Shown here one piece after another: positions 1 to 7,806 of a stretch of 64,000 bases of DNA (position 1 is its first letter; the number at the start of each line of letters is the position of its first letter). The position numbers and the translations under genes are program-made. The notes under the pieces were generated by a model that was not told where the DNA came from, searched no databases, and was given only the letters and a program-made list of their open reading frames with translations. Origin of the DNA: Paracoccaceae bacterium (GTDB lineage Bacteria; Pseudomonadota; Alphaproteobacteria; Rhodobacterales; Rhodobacteraceae); assembly GCA_021647745.1 (NCBI GenBank), contig JAKIUB010000003.1, forward strand, positions 71,560 through 135,559. Reading direction: 5' to 3'.

Positions 1-645
1 AAGGCGCACAGGTTTGTATTTGCCTTCAGAGATGCCCCGGAAACCACCCGCTTTGTGCTGGAAAAATGCCGGAAAATGGGCATTCCGCGTAAAAACATCC
101 GCATTGTGAAGCTCGACGCCCCCACCAGCGGGCAAGCCGAAACAGTTTGGATTGCTAACAGAGAGGCCGGGCTGAACCCGGACGACCCGATCGTGATTTT
201 CAATATCGATTCCTTCCAGTCAGGTTTTCAGTTGCCTGAAAGTTTTGATCTGGCCACCACCGACGGCTATCTGGAAGTGTTCATCGGTGAGGGCGACCAT
301 TGGTCTTTTGTGGACCCGGGGCCAGCGCAGTCCGTAATTCGAGTAACGGAAAAAGAGCGGGTGTCTGATCTTTGCTCCACCGGCCTTTACTATTTCAGAC
401 GCGCGCAGGATTTTAACCAGGCTTTTGAGTTAACACTGAATATGGACCTATCGGAGCTTCAAGGTGGCGAACGCTATGTCGCCCCGCTTTATAACGCGCT
501 GATCGAAAAAGGTATGACGGTAAAGTATCAGTTGGTGGCTGCATCAGAGGTTACCTTCTGCGGCACCCCTGATGAATATGACGCTATACGTTTCAAGAAA
601 CCGCCAGCAACGAATAAATTGTTAGCTATGCCCGAAAGTTGGTGA
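1..645 (+). CDS. Sugar nucleotidyltransferase-like protein, 5' partial, 3' end altered by an IS
   Basis: Frame 1 is open from the first base, so the start lies outside the window; the GTG at 55 is internal. The visible 214 residues resemble NTP-transferase domains of capsule or LPS clusters: a substrate-loop-like stretch (DAPTSGQAET), a metal-binding-type Asp in VIFNIDS, a turn of the type VSDLCSTGLYYF, and C-terminal YVAPLYNALIEKG and CGTPDEYD. The likely role is activating a sugar or polyol phosphate for surface glycan synthesis; the exact substrate cannot be told. The last residues (AMPESW) and the stop are encoded by the end of the IS256-type remnant that begins near 624, so the native C-terminus has been replaced. 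It may still be functional, because the catalytic core precedes the junction. Confidence 0.6.
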   Translation, partial: KAHRFVFAFRDAPETTRFVLEKCRKMGIPRKNIRIVKLDAPTSGQAETVWIANREAGLNPDDPIVIFNIDSFQSGFQLPESFDLATTDGYLEVFIGEGDHWSFVDPGPAQSVIRVTEKERVSDLCSTGLYYFRRAQDFNQAFELTLNMDLSELQGGERYVAPLYNALIEKGMTVKYQLVAASEVTFCGTPDEYDAIRFKKPPATNKLLAMPESW

Positions 646-823
646 CGCGTTAATCAGGCGGCATGTTTATGTTGCTTGATCATGTTGCTTGATCCCGTTC
701 TTGAACTCAACCCCGTTAATAATTTCGGGTAACCGGTTTGCACCGTCGAGTTTTCGCCATTTCTTTTTGGCGGACATCATCAGCTTGTAGGCCATGCCAG
801 TGCGGTTTTCCGGCTCAGGCAGT
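624..823 (-). mobile_element. IS256-type (Mutator) transposase remnant, right end, copy 1
   Basis: The reverse complement encodes the transposase C-terminus (SRKTALAM, YKLMMSAKKKWRKLDG, LPEIINGVEF). It matches the plus-strand fragment at 60329-60517 almost base for base, through the terminal sequence ending GGGCATAGCT, after which the flanks diverge. That divergence places the IS boundary near 624. The copy lacks one base in the ALAM region and carries 12 extra bases (AACGGGATCAAG) after the VEFK codons, so it is dead. The remaining 178 bases up to prs (824-1001) hold no gene that I recognise. Confidence 0.8.
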
Positions 824-1001
824 GCTTGGGGTCATAGAATGCTTCGTGTCCGCCATCATATAAAATGGGACATCAGAGCGATTTGAGTATTGGATCCCGA
901 CCAATGTCCGGCAGAGCGCCCCAAACCTGTCCTGAAAAGCAGAGGGCCACTTCACTGTATCGCGGCCTCTGTCATACATTGGATTTAACAAGTCCCGAGC
1001 C

Positions 1002-2018
1002 TCAGCTCTCGGGGTAATATACCTCGTAAAGCGGGCCGAGGGTCTCGTCCTTGAACAGAGAGGAAACCGAGGCACCGCTGGCGATATTCTGGATCGCTTG
1101 CGCATAGACCGGAGCCGTAGGCACCATGCGGATTTTTTTGTTCTTTTTCACTTCATCGGTAGCTTCGATTGAATCCGTGATCACCAGAGATTTCATCGAG
1201 GATGCCTGAATGCGCTCCACCGCCGGGCCGGATAGCACCCCGTGGGTGATATAGGAGTGAACCTCTTTCGCCCCTTTTTCCGTCAAAAGATCAGCCGCTT
1301 TGCACAGGGTGCCCGCGGTATCGCAAATATCATCCACGATAATACATACCCGCCCTTTCACTTCGCCGATCACGGTCATGCCGGCTATTTCACCGGGCGC
1401 ATTGCGGCGCTTGTCCACGATCGCCAAATCAGCGCCAATACGCTGCGCCAGTTGCCGGGCACGGGCCACGCCGCCCACATCAGGAGAAACCACCACCACA
1501 TCTTTTGGGTTTTTGAAGTAATGCTTTACATCAAGCGCAAAAATTGGCGATGCATGCAGGTTATCCACCGGAATATCGAAAAACCCCTGAATTTGCGCGG
1601 CGTGCAGGTCCATTGTCAATATCCGGTCAATGCCGGACTTGGTCAGCAGATTGGCGACCAGCTTGGCACTGATCGGGGTACGGGCCTTGGTGCGGCGATC
1701 TTGCCGCGCATAGCCGAAATACGGGATCACAGCCGTAATGCGCCGGGCCGAGCTGCGCTTGAGCGCATCGGCGATGATCATCAGCTCCATCAGGTGCTCA
1801 TTGGCCGGTTTGGAGGTTGGTTGCAGGATGAACATATCCTCGTCGCGGACATTTTCGTAAACCTCGACGAATATCTCGCCATCGTTGAATTGTTCGACAC
1901 GGGCATCGACCATAGCGAGCGGTTCGCCGCGATGCATGCCCATCCTTTTGACAATACTGCGCGCCAAAGATCGGTTGGCGTTGCCGGAAATAAGCTTTGG
2001 GGGGATGGAGCTGCGCAT
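1002..2018 (-). CDS. prs: Ribose-phosphate pyrophosphokinase (PRPP synthetase)
   Basis: Makes PRPP from ribose 5-phosphate and ATP in the cytoplasm, for purine, pyrimidine, His, Trp and NAD synthesis. It is 338 residues, a little longer than the usual 310-320. Visible family signatures are RQDRRTKARTPISAK (catalytic flexible loop region), VVSPDVGGVARAR, and the PRPP-binding loop IIVDDICDTAGT near residues 225-240. An in-frame extension reaches base 2150, but homologous sequence begins at about MRSSIPPKLISGN, so the ATG at 2018 was chosen; a weak AAAGG lies 10 bases upstream. It is a single gene, and a short inverted repeat (CCCGAG/CTCGGG, 992-1011) spans its stop codon. Confidence 0.95.
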   Translation of the reverse strand: MRSSIPPKLISGNANRSLARSIVKRMGMHRGEPLAMVDARVEQFNDGEIFVEVYENVRDEDMFILQPTSKPANEHLMELMIIADALKRSSARRITAVIPYFGYARQDRRTKARTPISAKLVANLLTKSGIDRILTMDLHAAQIQGFFDIPVDNLHASPIFALDVKHYFKNPKDVVVVSPDVGGVARARQLAQRIGADLAIVDKRRNAPGEIAGMTVIGEVKGRVCIIVDDICDTAGTLCKAADLLTEKGAKEVHSYITHGVLSGPAVERIQASSMKSLVITDSIEATDEVKKNKKIRMVPTAPVYAQAIQNIASGASVSSLFKDETLGPLYEVYYPES

Positions 2019-2130
2019 GATCGGATAACCTTTATGGGGATGACGAATCTGTCTCGGCTTGGGCGCGGTGTAACAAACTCGTTGCCCCTTGCAAAGGGGG
2101 ATGTTTAACTTGAATGGACAAGGGCGCAGT

Positions 2131-2429
2131 ATGACAACAGAAATGATCAACGCAAGGCAGCTCGGAATTAGCCGTCAGGAGGCAGGGGCAGAAATGCTAT
2201 TGCTTCATTGCGCACTGGCCCGCCGCGGCGCGCTTCTGCCGCTCATGGCCCGTTTACCTATATTGCTGATACAAGGAGAGCATTCGCCATCGGTTATTGC
2301 CGAAATCCATGCGGTTATTGCCAGTCAGGCACCCTTGGTAACACAAAAACCGTTTCCAAAGCCGGCCATATGGGAGTGATCACCCACGCAGAAAATGTCG
2401 CAAGGCTGATGGTCGGGCAGAGCAGATAA
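2131..2429 (+). pseudogene. Collapsed alpha/beta-hydrolase gene
   Basis: An N-terminal piece typical of alpha/beta hydrolases (LLLHCALARRGALLPLMARL) runs straight into a C-terminal piece (ILLIQGEHSPSVIAEIHAVIASQAP). After a frame change near 2330 it continues as VSKAGHMGVITHAENVARLM, which has the usual catalytic-His context (AGHM). The whole middle, including the nucleophile elbow, is missing, so this is an internally deleted and frameshifted relic of roughly 100 residues. It is divergent from prs. The two readable pieces lie in overlapping open frames ending at 2379 and 2429. No function is expected. Confidence 0.6.
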
Positions 2430-2486
2430 CCTGCGCCGCTGCGCTCGAAGGTCCGGGTTGTAATAGCCGCTATAAAGCGAAGGGTT

Positions 2487-3536
2487 TCAGGAAATCAGCC
2501 TCAAGAAATTATCAATCTCGGCATCTGTCGTCGCCCAGTTACAAACAAGGCGAGCCGAGATATGCTCATCCTCGGGGCCTTCCAGCGGCTGGTCAAACGG
2601 CCAGTGATAATACTTGGCGCCCGCCTGCTGCGCGGCGCGGTGGCCTTTGCGTGGCCAGCTGGCAAAAACCGCATTGGCCTCTACCGGATGCATCAACTGC
2701 GCACCTGCAATTTGTAATATACCCTTGGCCAACCGGTCTGCGGCGCGATTGGCCTTTGCGGCAAGGCCCAGCCAAAGATCATCACTCAGGTAAGCCTCCA
2801 TCTGCGCTGACAAAAACCGGTGTTTGGAAAAAAGATGGCCGCCGCGCTTGCGCCTCAGCTCGAACTCCCACGCATACTCCGGAGCAAACAAAACTACGGC
2901 CTCCACCCCCAAAAGCCCGTTTTTGGTGCCGCCAAAGCTGAGCACATCAATGCCGGCTTTCCATGTCAGCTCCGCAGGCGAGCAACCAAGCCGGACCAGC
3001 GCATTGGTAAAACGCGCCCCGTCCATATGGCTGGGAATGCCTGCGGCCTTGGCAATACCTGTGAGGGTCTTCACTTCTTCCGGCGTATAAACCGCGCCGG
3101 CTTCGGTGGCATTGGTCAGGCTCAAAGCGCCTTTTTGCACATTATGCACCCCGGCATGTGCTGTGTGCTTTATCGCATGGCGCAGGTTTTCAGGGTCGAT
3201 CTTGGCATCTGCGCCCTCAAGCAAGGTAAGCTTGGCTCCGCCGGTATAAAACTCGGGGGCGCCGCATTCGTCCTCTTCTATATGAGCGTTTTTGTGGCAA
3301 TAAACCGTCTGCCATGGCTCGATCAGACAAGCCAGAGACAGAGCATTGGCCGCCGTGCCCGTTGCCACAAGAAAAACCTCGGCCCCGGGCGCCTCGAAAA
3401 TATCACGGATTTCTTCACGCACATTATCCATGATCGGGTCAGCGCCGTAGGGCATTGCCGCACCCTCGTTTGCCTGCGCGATGGCTTTTATCACTTCGGG
3501 CGCTGCCGGCCCGCCGTTATCCGAAGCAAAAAACAT
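2487..3536 (-). CDS. ltaE: Low-specificity L-threonine aldolase
   Basis: PLP enzyme of fold type I that cleaves L-threonine or L-allo-threonine to glycine and acetaldehyde. The sequence shows FFASDNGG at the N-terminus, VATGTAANALSL (phosphate-binding region), HMDGARF (Asp contacting the pyridine nitrogen) and LSFGGTKNG with the expected Schiff-base Lys at about residue 205. Length is 349 residues, normal for the family. ATG 3536 is preferred over an upstream TTG at 3548: GGAG lies nine bases before the ATG, and the TTG would run into the preceding gene. The upstream UPF0260 gene stops one base away, suggesting co-transcription. Confidence 0.92.
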   Translation of the reverse strand: MFFASDNGGPAAPEVIKAIAQANEGAAMPYGADPIMDNVREEIRDIFEAPGAEVFLVATGTAANALSLACLIEPWQTVYCHKNAHIEEDECGAPEFYTGGAKLTLLEGADAKIDPENLRHAIKHTAHAGVHNVQKGALSLTNATEAGAVYTPEEVKTLTGIAKAAGIPSHMDGARFTNALVRLGCSPAELTWKAGIDVLSFGGTKNGLLGVEAVVLFAPEYAWEFELRRKRGGHLFSKHRFLSAQMEAYLSDDLWLGLAAKANRAADRLAKGILQIAGAQLMHPVEANAVFASWPRKGHRAAQQAGAKYYHWPFDQPLEGPEDEHISARLVCNWATTDAEIDNFLRLIS

Positions 3537-3537
3537 G

Positions 3538-3975
3538 CTATTCTCCAACTATATAATCTTCGATATCGTCCATATCGATTTCGTATTCCGGTATCGCCCA
3601 GTTTTTTACCGATGCACCGGATTTGACAACCGATTCGTTATCTCCCGATAAAAGCGGGTGCCAGTCCGGCAGGGGCGCGCCCTCGTGTAGCAAGCGGTAG
3701 GCGCAGGTCGCGGGCATCCACTCGGCAATATCTTCGATGTTATCCGGCGTCAGGATTACACAATCCTTGACGATCTGCTTGCGCAAAGCGTAGTTGCCAC
3801 AGCGGCAGGTTTTGGTATCCAGCAAGCGGCAGGACACATTGGTAAATAAAAAATTTCCGCTATCTTCGTCCTCGAGCTTGATCAGGCAGCAATTGCCGCA
3901 ACCATCACAAATCGCCTCCCATTCGTCGATGGTCATCTCGTCCATCGGCACCCGTTCCCAAAAGGATTTACGCAT
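3538..3975 (-). CDS. UPF0260/YcgN-type Cys-cluster protein
   Basis: A 145-residue cytoplasmic protein of the YkgJ/YcgN group (putative Zn- or Fe-S-binding). The N-terminal part has CDGCGNCC (residues about 23-30), followed by a Cys pair near CRLLDTKTCRCGNY and a later Cys before TPDNIEDIAEWMPATC, the conserved spacing of the family. The biochemical role is unknown. The start overlaps the end of ribF by eight bases and its stop nearly touches the threonine aldolase gene, so the order ribF, this gene, ltaE looks like one minus-strand transcript. Confidence 0.88.
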   Translation of the reverse strand: MRKSFWERVPMDEMTIDEWEAICDGCGNCCLIKLEDEDSGNFLFTNVSCRLLDTKTCRCGNYALRKQIVKDCVILTPDNIEDIAEWMPATCAYRLLHEGAPLPDWHPLLSGDNESVVKSGASVKNWAIPEYEIDMDDIEDYIVGE

Positions 3976-4888
3976 CTTTCAGTATCGCACGGCTTTGGTC
4001 GCAATCTTTTTCAATTTGTTCGATTAGTGCAGGTAAACTGTCAAATTTTAGCTCTGGGCGTTGAAAAGAGACAAGAGCAACCGAGACCTCCTCTCCGTAA
4101 AGATCACCGTCAAAGTCAAAAATATAGACTTCAAGGTTGGGGATATTGCGGCCAAATGTCGGGCGTTCGCCCAAGCTGGCCGCGCCCTGATAGCTGCCCT
4201 TATATGGCCCGGTCAGCACATCAAAAAGCACCGCGTAAACCCCGAAACGCGGCAGGTGCAGCCCCTCAACCGAAATATTTGCCGTTGGAAAGCCAAGCTC
4301 GCGCCCGCGCTGATCGCCGCGCTCGACCACGCCTTCGATCCGGTGCCAATGGCCAAGCATACGCGCCGCGTCCTGCGGCTGGCCCGCCGCCAAAGCGCTG
4401 CGAATTGCCGAGGAGGAATAATTACCCAGCTCGCCCGAGATCAGCGGCGCAACCACCAGCTCAATGCCAAAATCCGGGCAATGGGCACGCAGAAAATCCA
4501 CATCCCCCCCGCGCCCCTTGCCAAAACGGAAATCCTCGCCCACAACCAAGCGAGAAATCCCCAGCCCTTTGGCTAGAACATCACGCAGAAACGCCTGCGC
4601 CGTCAGGCTGGAAAGCGCTTTGTCAAAAGGCAAATCGTAAAGCACATCCACCCCGATTTTTTCCAGCCGGTGCCGCTTGGCCGCCGCGTTCATCAGCCGA
4701 AAAGGTGGCGCATCAGGCGCAAAAAAGCTGCGCGGGTGCGGCTCGAAGCTCACCACCCCGAGCGGCACGCCTTTGGCGCGCGCCAGATCAATCACCGAGC
4801 GGTGGCCCAGATGCACCCCGTCAAAATTGCCCATCGCTACGGAGGCACCGCGCAGGGAAACATCATTATACCGCTCGAAAATCTGCAT
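3968..4888 (-). CDS. ribF: Bifunctional riboflavin kinase/FAD synthetase
   Basis: Phosphorylates riboflavin to FMN and adenylates FMN to FAD. The N-terminal half is the FAD synthetase nucleotidyltransferase domain: GNFDGVHLGHRSVI (HxGH-type motif) near residues 22-35 and a site like GEDFRFGKGRGGD near residue 118. The C-terminal half (from about 185) is the flavokinase barrel with GRELGFPTANI and a PNLEVYIFDFDGDLYG stretch. Length 306 residues is typical. ATG 4888 has AAGGGCG just upstream. MaoC lies nine bases upstream on the same strand. Confidence 0.95.
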   Translation of the reverse strand: MQIFERYNDVSLRGASVAMGNFDGVHLGHRSVIDLARAKGVPLGVVSFEPHPRSFFAPDAPPFRLMNAAAKRHRLEKIGVDVLYDLPFDKALSSLTAQAFLRDVLAKGLGISRLVVGEDFRFGKGRGGDVDFLRAHCPDFGIELVVAPLISGELGNYSSSAIRSALAAGQPQDAARMLGHWHRIEGVVERGDQRGRELGFPTANISVEGLHLPRFGVYAVLFDVLTGPYKGSYQGAASLGERPTFGRNIPNLEVYIFDFDGDLYGEEVSVALVSFQRPELKFDSLPALIEQIEKDCDQSRAILKDA

Positions 4889-4897
4889 ATTGCGCCC

Positions 4898-5341
4898 TTA
4901 TTCGCGGCGCGGTGCCAGCACCAGCGCCTTGCCTTTGATCACTACGGTATCGCCCACCGTGCAGATGCAATCAAGCCCCACCCGCCGGGTGCGGATGTCA
5001 ATATCATGGATCATCACCTCGGCGCGCACCGTATCACCGGGGCGCACAGGCGCAGTGAAGGTCAGGTTTTGCTGCAAATATATGGTGCCATGCCCGGGAA
5101 GCTGCTCGCCGATCACCGCCGAGATCAGCCCCGCTCCCAGCATGCCGTGAGCAATGCGCCCGTTAAACGGCGTACCGGATGCGTATTCCTCATCCATGTG
5201 GATCGGGTTGTGATCAGAGGAAAGTACCGCAAAAGCGTGGATGGCCTGATCGTCTATCACCTTTTCCAGATAGCGGCTCATCCCCACTTCCAGCTCGTCT
5301 ATATAAAGCGTGCCAACCGGCAGGTTATGTCCGCGTGGCAT
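4898..5341 (-). CDS. MaoC-like hot-dog dehydratase
   Basis: A 147-residue single hot-dog domain protein. The hydratase signature is seen as SSDHNPIHMDEEYA (Asp and His of the MaoC motif, residues about 41-54) and GRIAHGMLGAGLIS. Such proteins hydrate enoyl-CoA thioesters. The exact substrate cannot be read from sequence, though crotonyl-, mesaconyl- or longer enoyl-CoA are plausible in an organism that also carries mcl1 and mcd. It starts four bases after the pyrophosphatase stop and ends nine bases before ribF. Confidence 0.85.
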   Translation of the reverse strand: MPRGHNLPVGTLYIDELEVGMSRYLEKVIDDQAIHAFAVLSSDHNPIHMDEEYASGTPFNGRIAHGMLGAGLISAVIGEQLPGHGTIYLQQNLTFTAPVRPGDTVRAEVMIHDIDIRTRRVGLDCICTVGDTVVIKGKALVLAPRRE

Positions 5342-5344
5342 GGC

Positions 5345-6265
5345 TTATACTTTCAAGTTGGGGATGATCTGCTTTTTGCGCGATACCACCCCGGGCAGCA
5401 GCACGGTATCATCAGATGCCTTAACGTTAAACGACTTTTCCGCGATGGTTTTTACCGTGTCATTCGGGATCAGCAAAGTGGAGGATTCATCAAGAATATC
5501 CACAACAAAAAGCAGCACCTGATCAACGCCGTCTTCAGCCGCAACATCCGCCATGCTGGCCATCAGGCTGGCTTTGCGGTCCATCACGATTTTTGGTGCG
5601 GTGGTTTCCAGCACCGAAACCCGAAACTTTTTGCCATCCACCTCAAAAATTTTGGAATCAAGCCGCAGCAGCTCCGCATCGCTAAAATGTGAAATATCCG
5701 ATTTGGCGGTAAACATTTCGGCAGCATAATCCGCAATGGTAATGCCAAGCTCTTTGGCCAGCCGATGCGCCAGAGAAACATCGCGCGGGGTGGTGGTGGG
5801 GGAGCGGAACTCCAGCGTATCCGACAGGATGCAGCTCAGCACGAGGCCCTTGATCGCATCGGGCATCGCGTCAATCGCCTTGCTCGGCAAAATCGCCATC
5901 ATCACCGTGGCGGTGCTGGCCACCGGGCGGATGGTGATGTTGATCGGGCCTTTGGTGGACAGGCCGCCCGCGAGGGCGTGGTGGTCGATCACTTGGCGGA
6001 TGTCGGCGTCTGAAATGTTGGGAAACAGCTCGGCGGGGTTATTTGTGTCTACAATTACCACCTTTTCACCCGCTTCAATACTGGTGAGGATTTCAGGTGC
6101 TTCAAAACCCCAGCGCTTCAGCACAAAAGCCGCTTCGGTGTTTGGCGCGCCCAGCACATAGGCCGTGGCGGGCTTTTGTTTGATCTCGTTCAGATACCAC
6201 GCCCAGATCAGGGCGGAGGCGGTTGCGTCTGTATCGGGGGCCTGATGGCCGAAAACCTTGATCAT
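5345..6265 (-). CDS. ppaC: Manganese-dependent inorganic pyrophosphatase (DHH family)
   Basis: Hydrolyses pyrophosphate to phosphate with Mn(II)/Co(II). Family II signatures are visible: GHQAPDTDA at residues 5-13, VDTNNPAEL, the DHH motif in VIDHHALAGG, and a C-terminal DHHA2 domain ending in LPGVVSRKKQIIP. The 306 residues match the family. ATG 6265 is chosen because the homologous sequence begins MIKVFGH; an eight-residue upstream extension is possible. It is first in the minus-strand series ppaC, MaoC, ribF. Confidence 0.94.
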   Translation of the reverse strand: MIKVFGHQAPDTDATASALIWAWYLNEIKQKPATAYVLGAPNTEAAFVLKRWGFEAPEILTSIEAGEKVVIVDTNNPAELFPNISDADIRQVIDHHALAGGLSTKGPINITIRPVASTATVMMAILPSKAIDAMPDAIKGLVLSCILSDTLEFRSPTTTPRDVSLAHRLAKELGITIADYAAEMFTAKSDISHFSDAELLRLDSKIFEVDGKKFRVSVLETTAPKIVMDRKASLMASMADVAAEDGVDQVLLFVVDILDESSTLLIPNDTVKTIAEKSFNVKASDDTVLLPGVVSRKKQIIPNLKV

Positions 6266-6382
6266 GGGGTCGCCTTTGCTGCGCTGCAATATTTGCCTAT
6301 TATATAGTCGCGAAAAATAGCTTTGTCACCCGTTTCTATCGGGGTGGTTTTCTTTTAGCCGTCACTCTGGCACAAATGGCGG

Positions 6383-7033
6383 ATGAAACCGCGCGAGACC
6401 GATCTTTACGAGCCGATAAAAGCCTTTTTGCAAGCGCAAGGCTATGTGGTGAAGGGCGAGGTTGGCGCGGTAGATGTGGTGGCAATGCGCGGGCAGGAGC
6501 CGCCGGTGCTGGTGGAGCTTAAACTGGGGTTTTCACTGGCGCTGGTGCATCAGGGGATCGCACGGCAGGCAGTGTCTGATCTGGTCTATCTGGCTATTCC
6601 AAAGCCGCCCAAGGCCAAGGCGCTAAAAGGCAATCTGGCGCTCTGCCGCCGCCTCGGGCTGGGGCTGCTCACGGTGCGGCTGCGCGATGGCTTTGTGGAA
6701 CCATTGGCCGACCCGGGGCCGTTTACGCCTCGTAAATCCCCCAAGCGAAAGGCGCGGCTGCTGCGGGAATTTGCGCGCCGCGTGGGCGACCCGAATATGG
6801 GCGGGGCGACAAAGGTGGGGATCATCACCTCCTATCGCCAAGACGCGCTGAAATGCGCGGAGTTCTTGCAGGCGCATGGGGTGAGCAAGGGGGCCGACGT
6901 GGCCAAGGGGGCCGAGGTGCCGACGGCCACGCGGATTATGGCAGCGGACCATTATGGGTGGTTCGAGCGGGTAGAGCGCGGGGTGTATGGGCTGACTTCG
7001 AGCGGGGTTGAGGGGCTAGATGCCTATGGCTAG
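6383..7033 (+). CDS. DUF2161 PD-(D/E)XK-like protein
   Basis: A 216-residue protein of the DUF2161 family found in Rhodobacterales and relatives. The N-terminus carries a nuclease-like core: an acidic residue in YEPIKAFL, the D of GAVDVVAM, and LVELKLG as the (D/E)XK element, with a QAVSDLVYLA helix after it. A C-terminal DNA-binding-like tail ends in GVYGLTSSGVEGL. Real nuclease activity is not established. An imperfect 18-base tandem duplication at about 6887-6921 encodes KGADV-AKGAEV. A decayed copy of this C-terminus lies at 7715-7806. Confidence 0.75.
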   Translation: MKPRETDLYEPIKAFLQAQGYVVKGEVGAVDVVAMRGQEPPVLVELKLGFSLALVHQGIARQAVSDLVYLAIPKPPKAKALKGNLALCRRLGLGLLTVRLRDGFVEPLADPGPFTPRKSPKRKARLLREFARRVGDPNMGGATKVGIITSYRQDALKCAEFLQAHGVSKGADVAKGAEVPTATRIMAADHYGWFERVERGVYGLTSSGVEGLDAYG

Positions 7034-7057
7034 CCACATTGGTAAACCGGCGGCAAA

Positions 7058-7089
7058 CCGGCCCGATATTTTGCAAAATACCGGGCCGG
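7058..7089. terminator. 32-base near-perfect palindrome after the DUF2161 gene
   Basis: The sequence reads CCGGCCCG, then TATTTTGCAAAATA framed by one mismatched pair, then CGGGCCGG. Only the A/C position breaks symmetry. It lies 25 bases after the DUF2161 stop, between two convergent genes, and would fold into a very stable hairpin on either strand, so bidirectional termination is the simplest role. There is no clear T-run next to it. A second hairpin (GGAAACC at 7101-7107 with GGTTTCC at 7122-7128, inner GGAG/CTCC) follows. Confidence 0.45.
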
Positions 7090-7141
7090 AGTATATGTGT
7101 GGAAACCAAAGGAGTGCCTCCGGTTTCCAAGCGGTATTTTC

Positions 7142-7534
7142 TTATTGGGTCAGCGCTTTTAGCTGGTCCATGATGGCTTGCAATGCATCCGGGTTTTCTT
7201 GAGCTGCCGTCAAAAGCCCGTTAAGCAGCGTGGAGGAATCGGCGTCCAAACCCGCCGCTGCAATCGCAGACGCTACCGCTTCATTGGTCAGGGTTTCAAC
7301 AACCTCTTCAACAGGTGCAGCTTCAGCAGCTTCAGCGGCAGCAGCTTCTGCCTCGGCAACGGCGGCCTCGGCCTCGGCTACAGCTTCAGCCGCTGCGGCT
7401 TCTGCCGTTGCTACAGCTTCAGCCCCTGCTGCAGCAGCCGCATCCACCTGCTGTGTTTGCTGGGTTGAGTAGTAATAGTAGCCACCACCGATCGCGACCA
7501 CGGCCACGATAACCATCAATACAGATTTATTCAT
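7142..7534 (-). CDS. Membrane-anchored Ala/Glu-rich small protein
   Basis: A 130-residue protein of unknown function. Residues 3-18 are a hydrophobic anchor (VLMVIVAVVAIGG) followed by YYYY. Residues about 32-75 are almost only Ala and Glu with a few Val, in repeating AEAA-type units, which would form a long charged helix or coiled coil. The C-terminal 50 residues (NEAVASAIAAAGLDADSS and onward) look like a small folded helical domain. The predicted topology has the N-terminal anchor inside and the rest in the periplasm. The low-complexity codons are mostly GCN and GAN. I do not recognise a family. Confidence 0.6.
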   Translation of the reverse strand: MNKSVLMVIVAVVAIGGGYYYYSTQQTQQVDAAAAAGAEAVATAEAAAAEAVAEAEAAVAEAEAAAAEAAEAAPVEEVVETLTNEAVASAIAAAGLDADSSTLLNGLLTAAQENPDALQAIMDQLKALTQ

Positions 7535-7714
7535 TTTTCAAACCTTTCAAATGTTAATGAATTGCCTCTCCCCTAGCCCTATTATTCAATTCATTCAACC
7601 ATAGCGCACAAAAATAGGCGGAAATCCCCTTCTATTTGAAAAACCGGCACTTCGGGCGCTGCAGGAATGACACCTCTATCCAGTATGCCTTCCCGTAGGC
7701 ACTCAGAGCTTGCG

Positions 7715-7806
7715 GCTGATCATTTCGGCGGCTGGTTTGAACGCGGGGGTGTATGGGCTTACGGTGAAGGGGGTTGAGCGGCTGGGGCAGTTTGGCTGGA
7801 AACCGG
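7715..7806 (+). pseudogene. Vestige of a second DUF2161 gene (C-terminus)
   Basis: The bases encode ADHFGGWFER and, after a one-base slip in a run of G, VYGLTVKGVERL. This parallels ADHYGWFER...GVYGLTSSGVEGL at the end of the intact DUF2161 protein 0.7 kb upstream on the same strand. No start or nuclease core remains. It reads as the tail of a former tandem duplicate whose body has been lost or replaced by the Ala/Glu-rich gene. The rest of 7535-7714 holds nothing recognisable. Confidence 0.5.

Noticed and set aside
926..954. Minus-strand TGAAGTGGCCCTCTGC and following bases as an IS3-type terminal repeat
   Set aside because: Only loosely like IS3-family ends, with no partner repeat or transposase in reach.
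815..1105. Minus-strand frame of 96 codons between the IS remnant and prs
   Set aside because: It overlaps the true 3' end of prs in another frame, has no ribosome site and no recognisable family.
2019..2150. 44-codon N-terminal extension of prs
   Set aside because: It overlaps the start of the hydrolase relic and matches no PRPP synthetase N-terminus.
4670..5692. Plus-strand open frame of 340 codons across ribF, MaoC and ppaC
   Set aside because: It spans three real minus-strand genes and their boundaries, so it cannot be a gene of its own.
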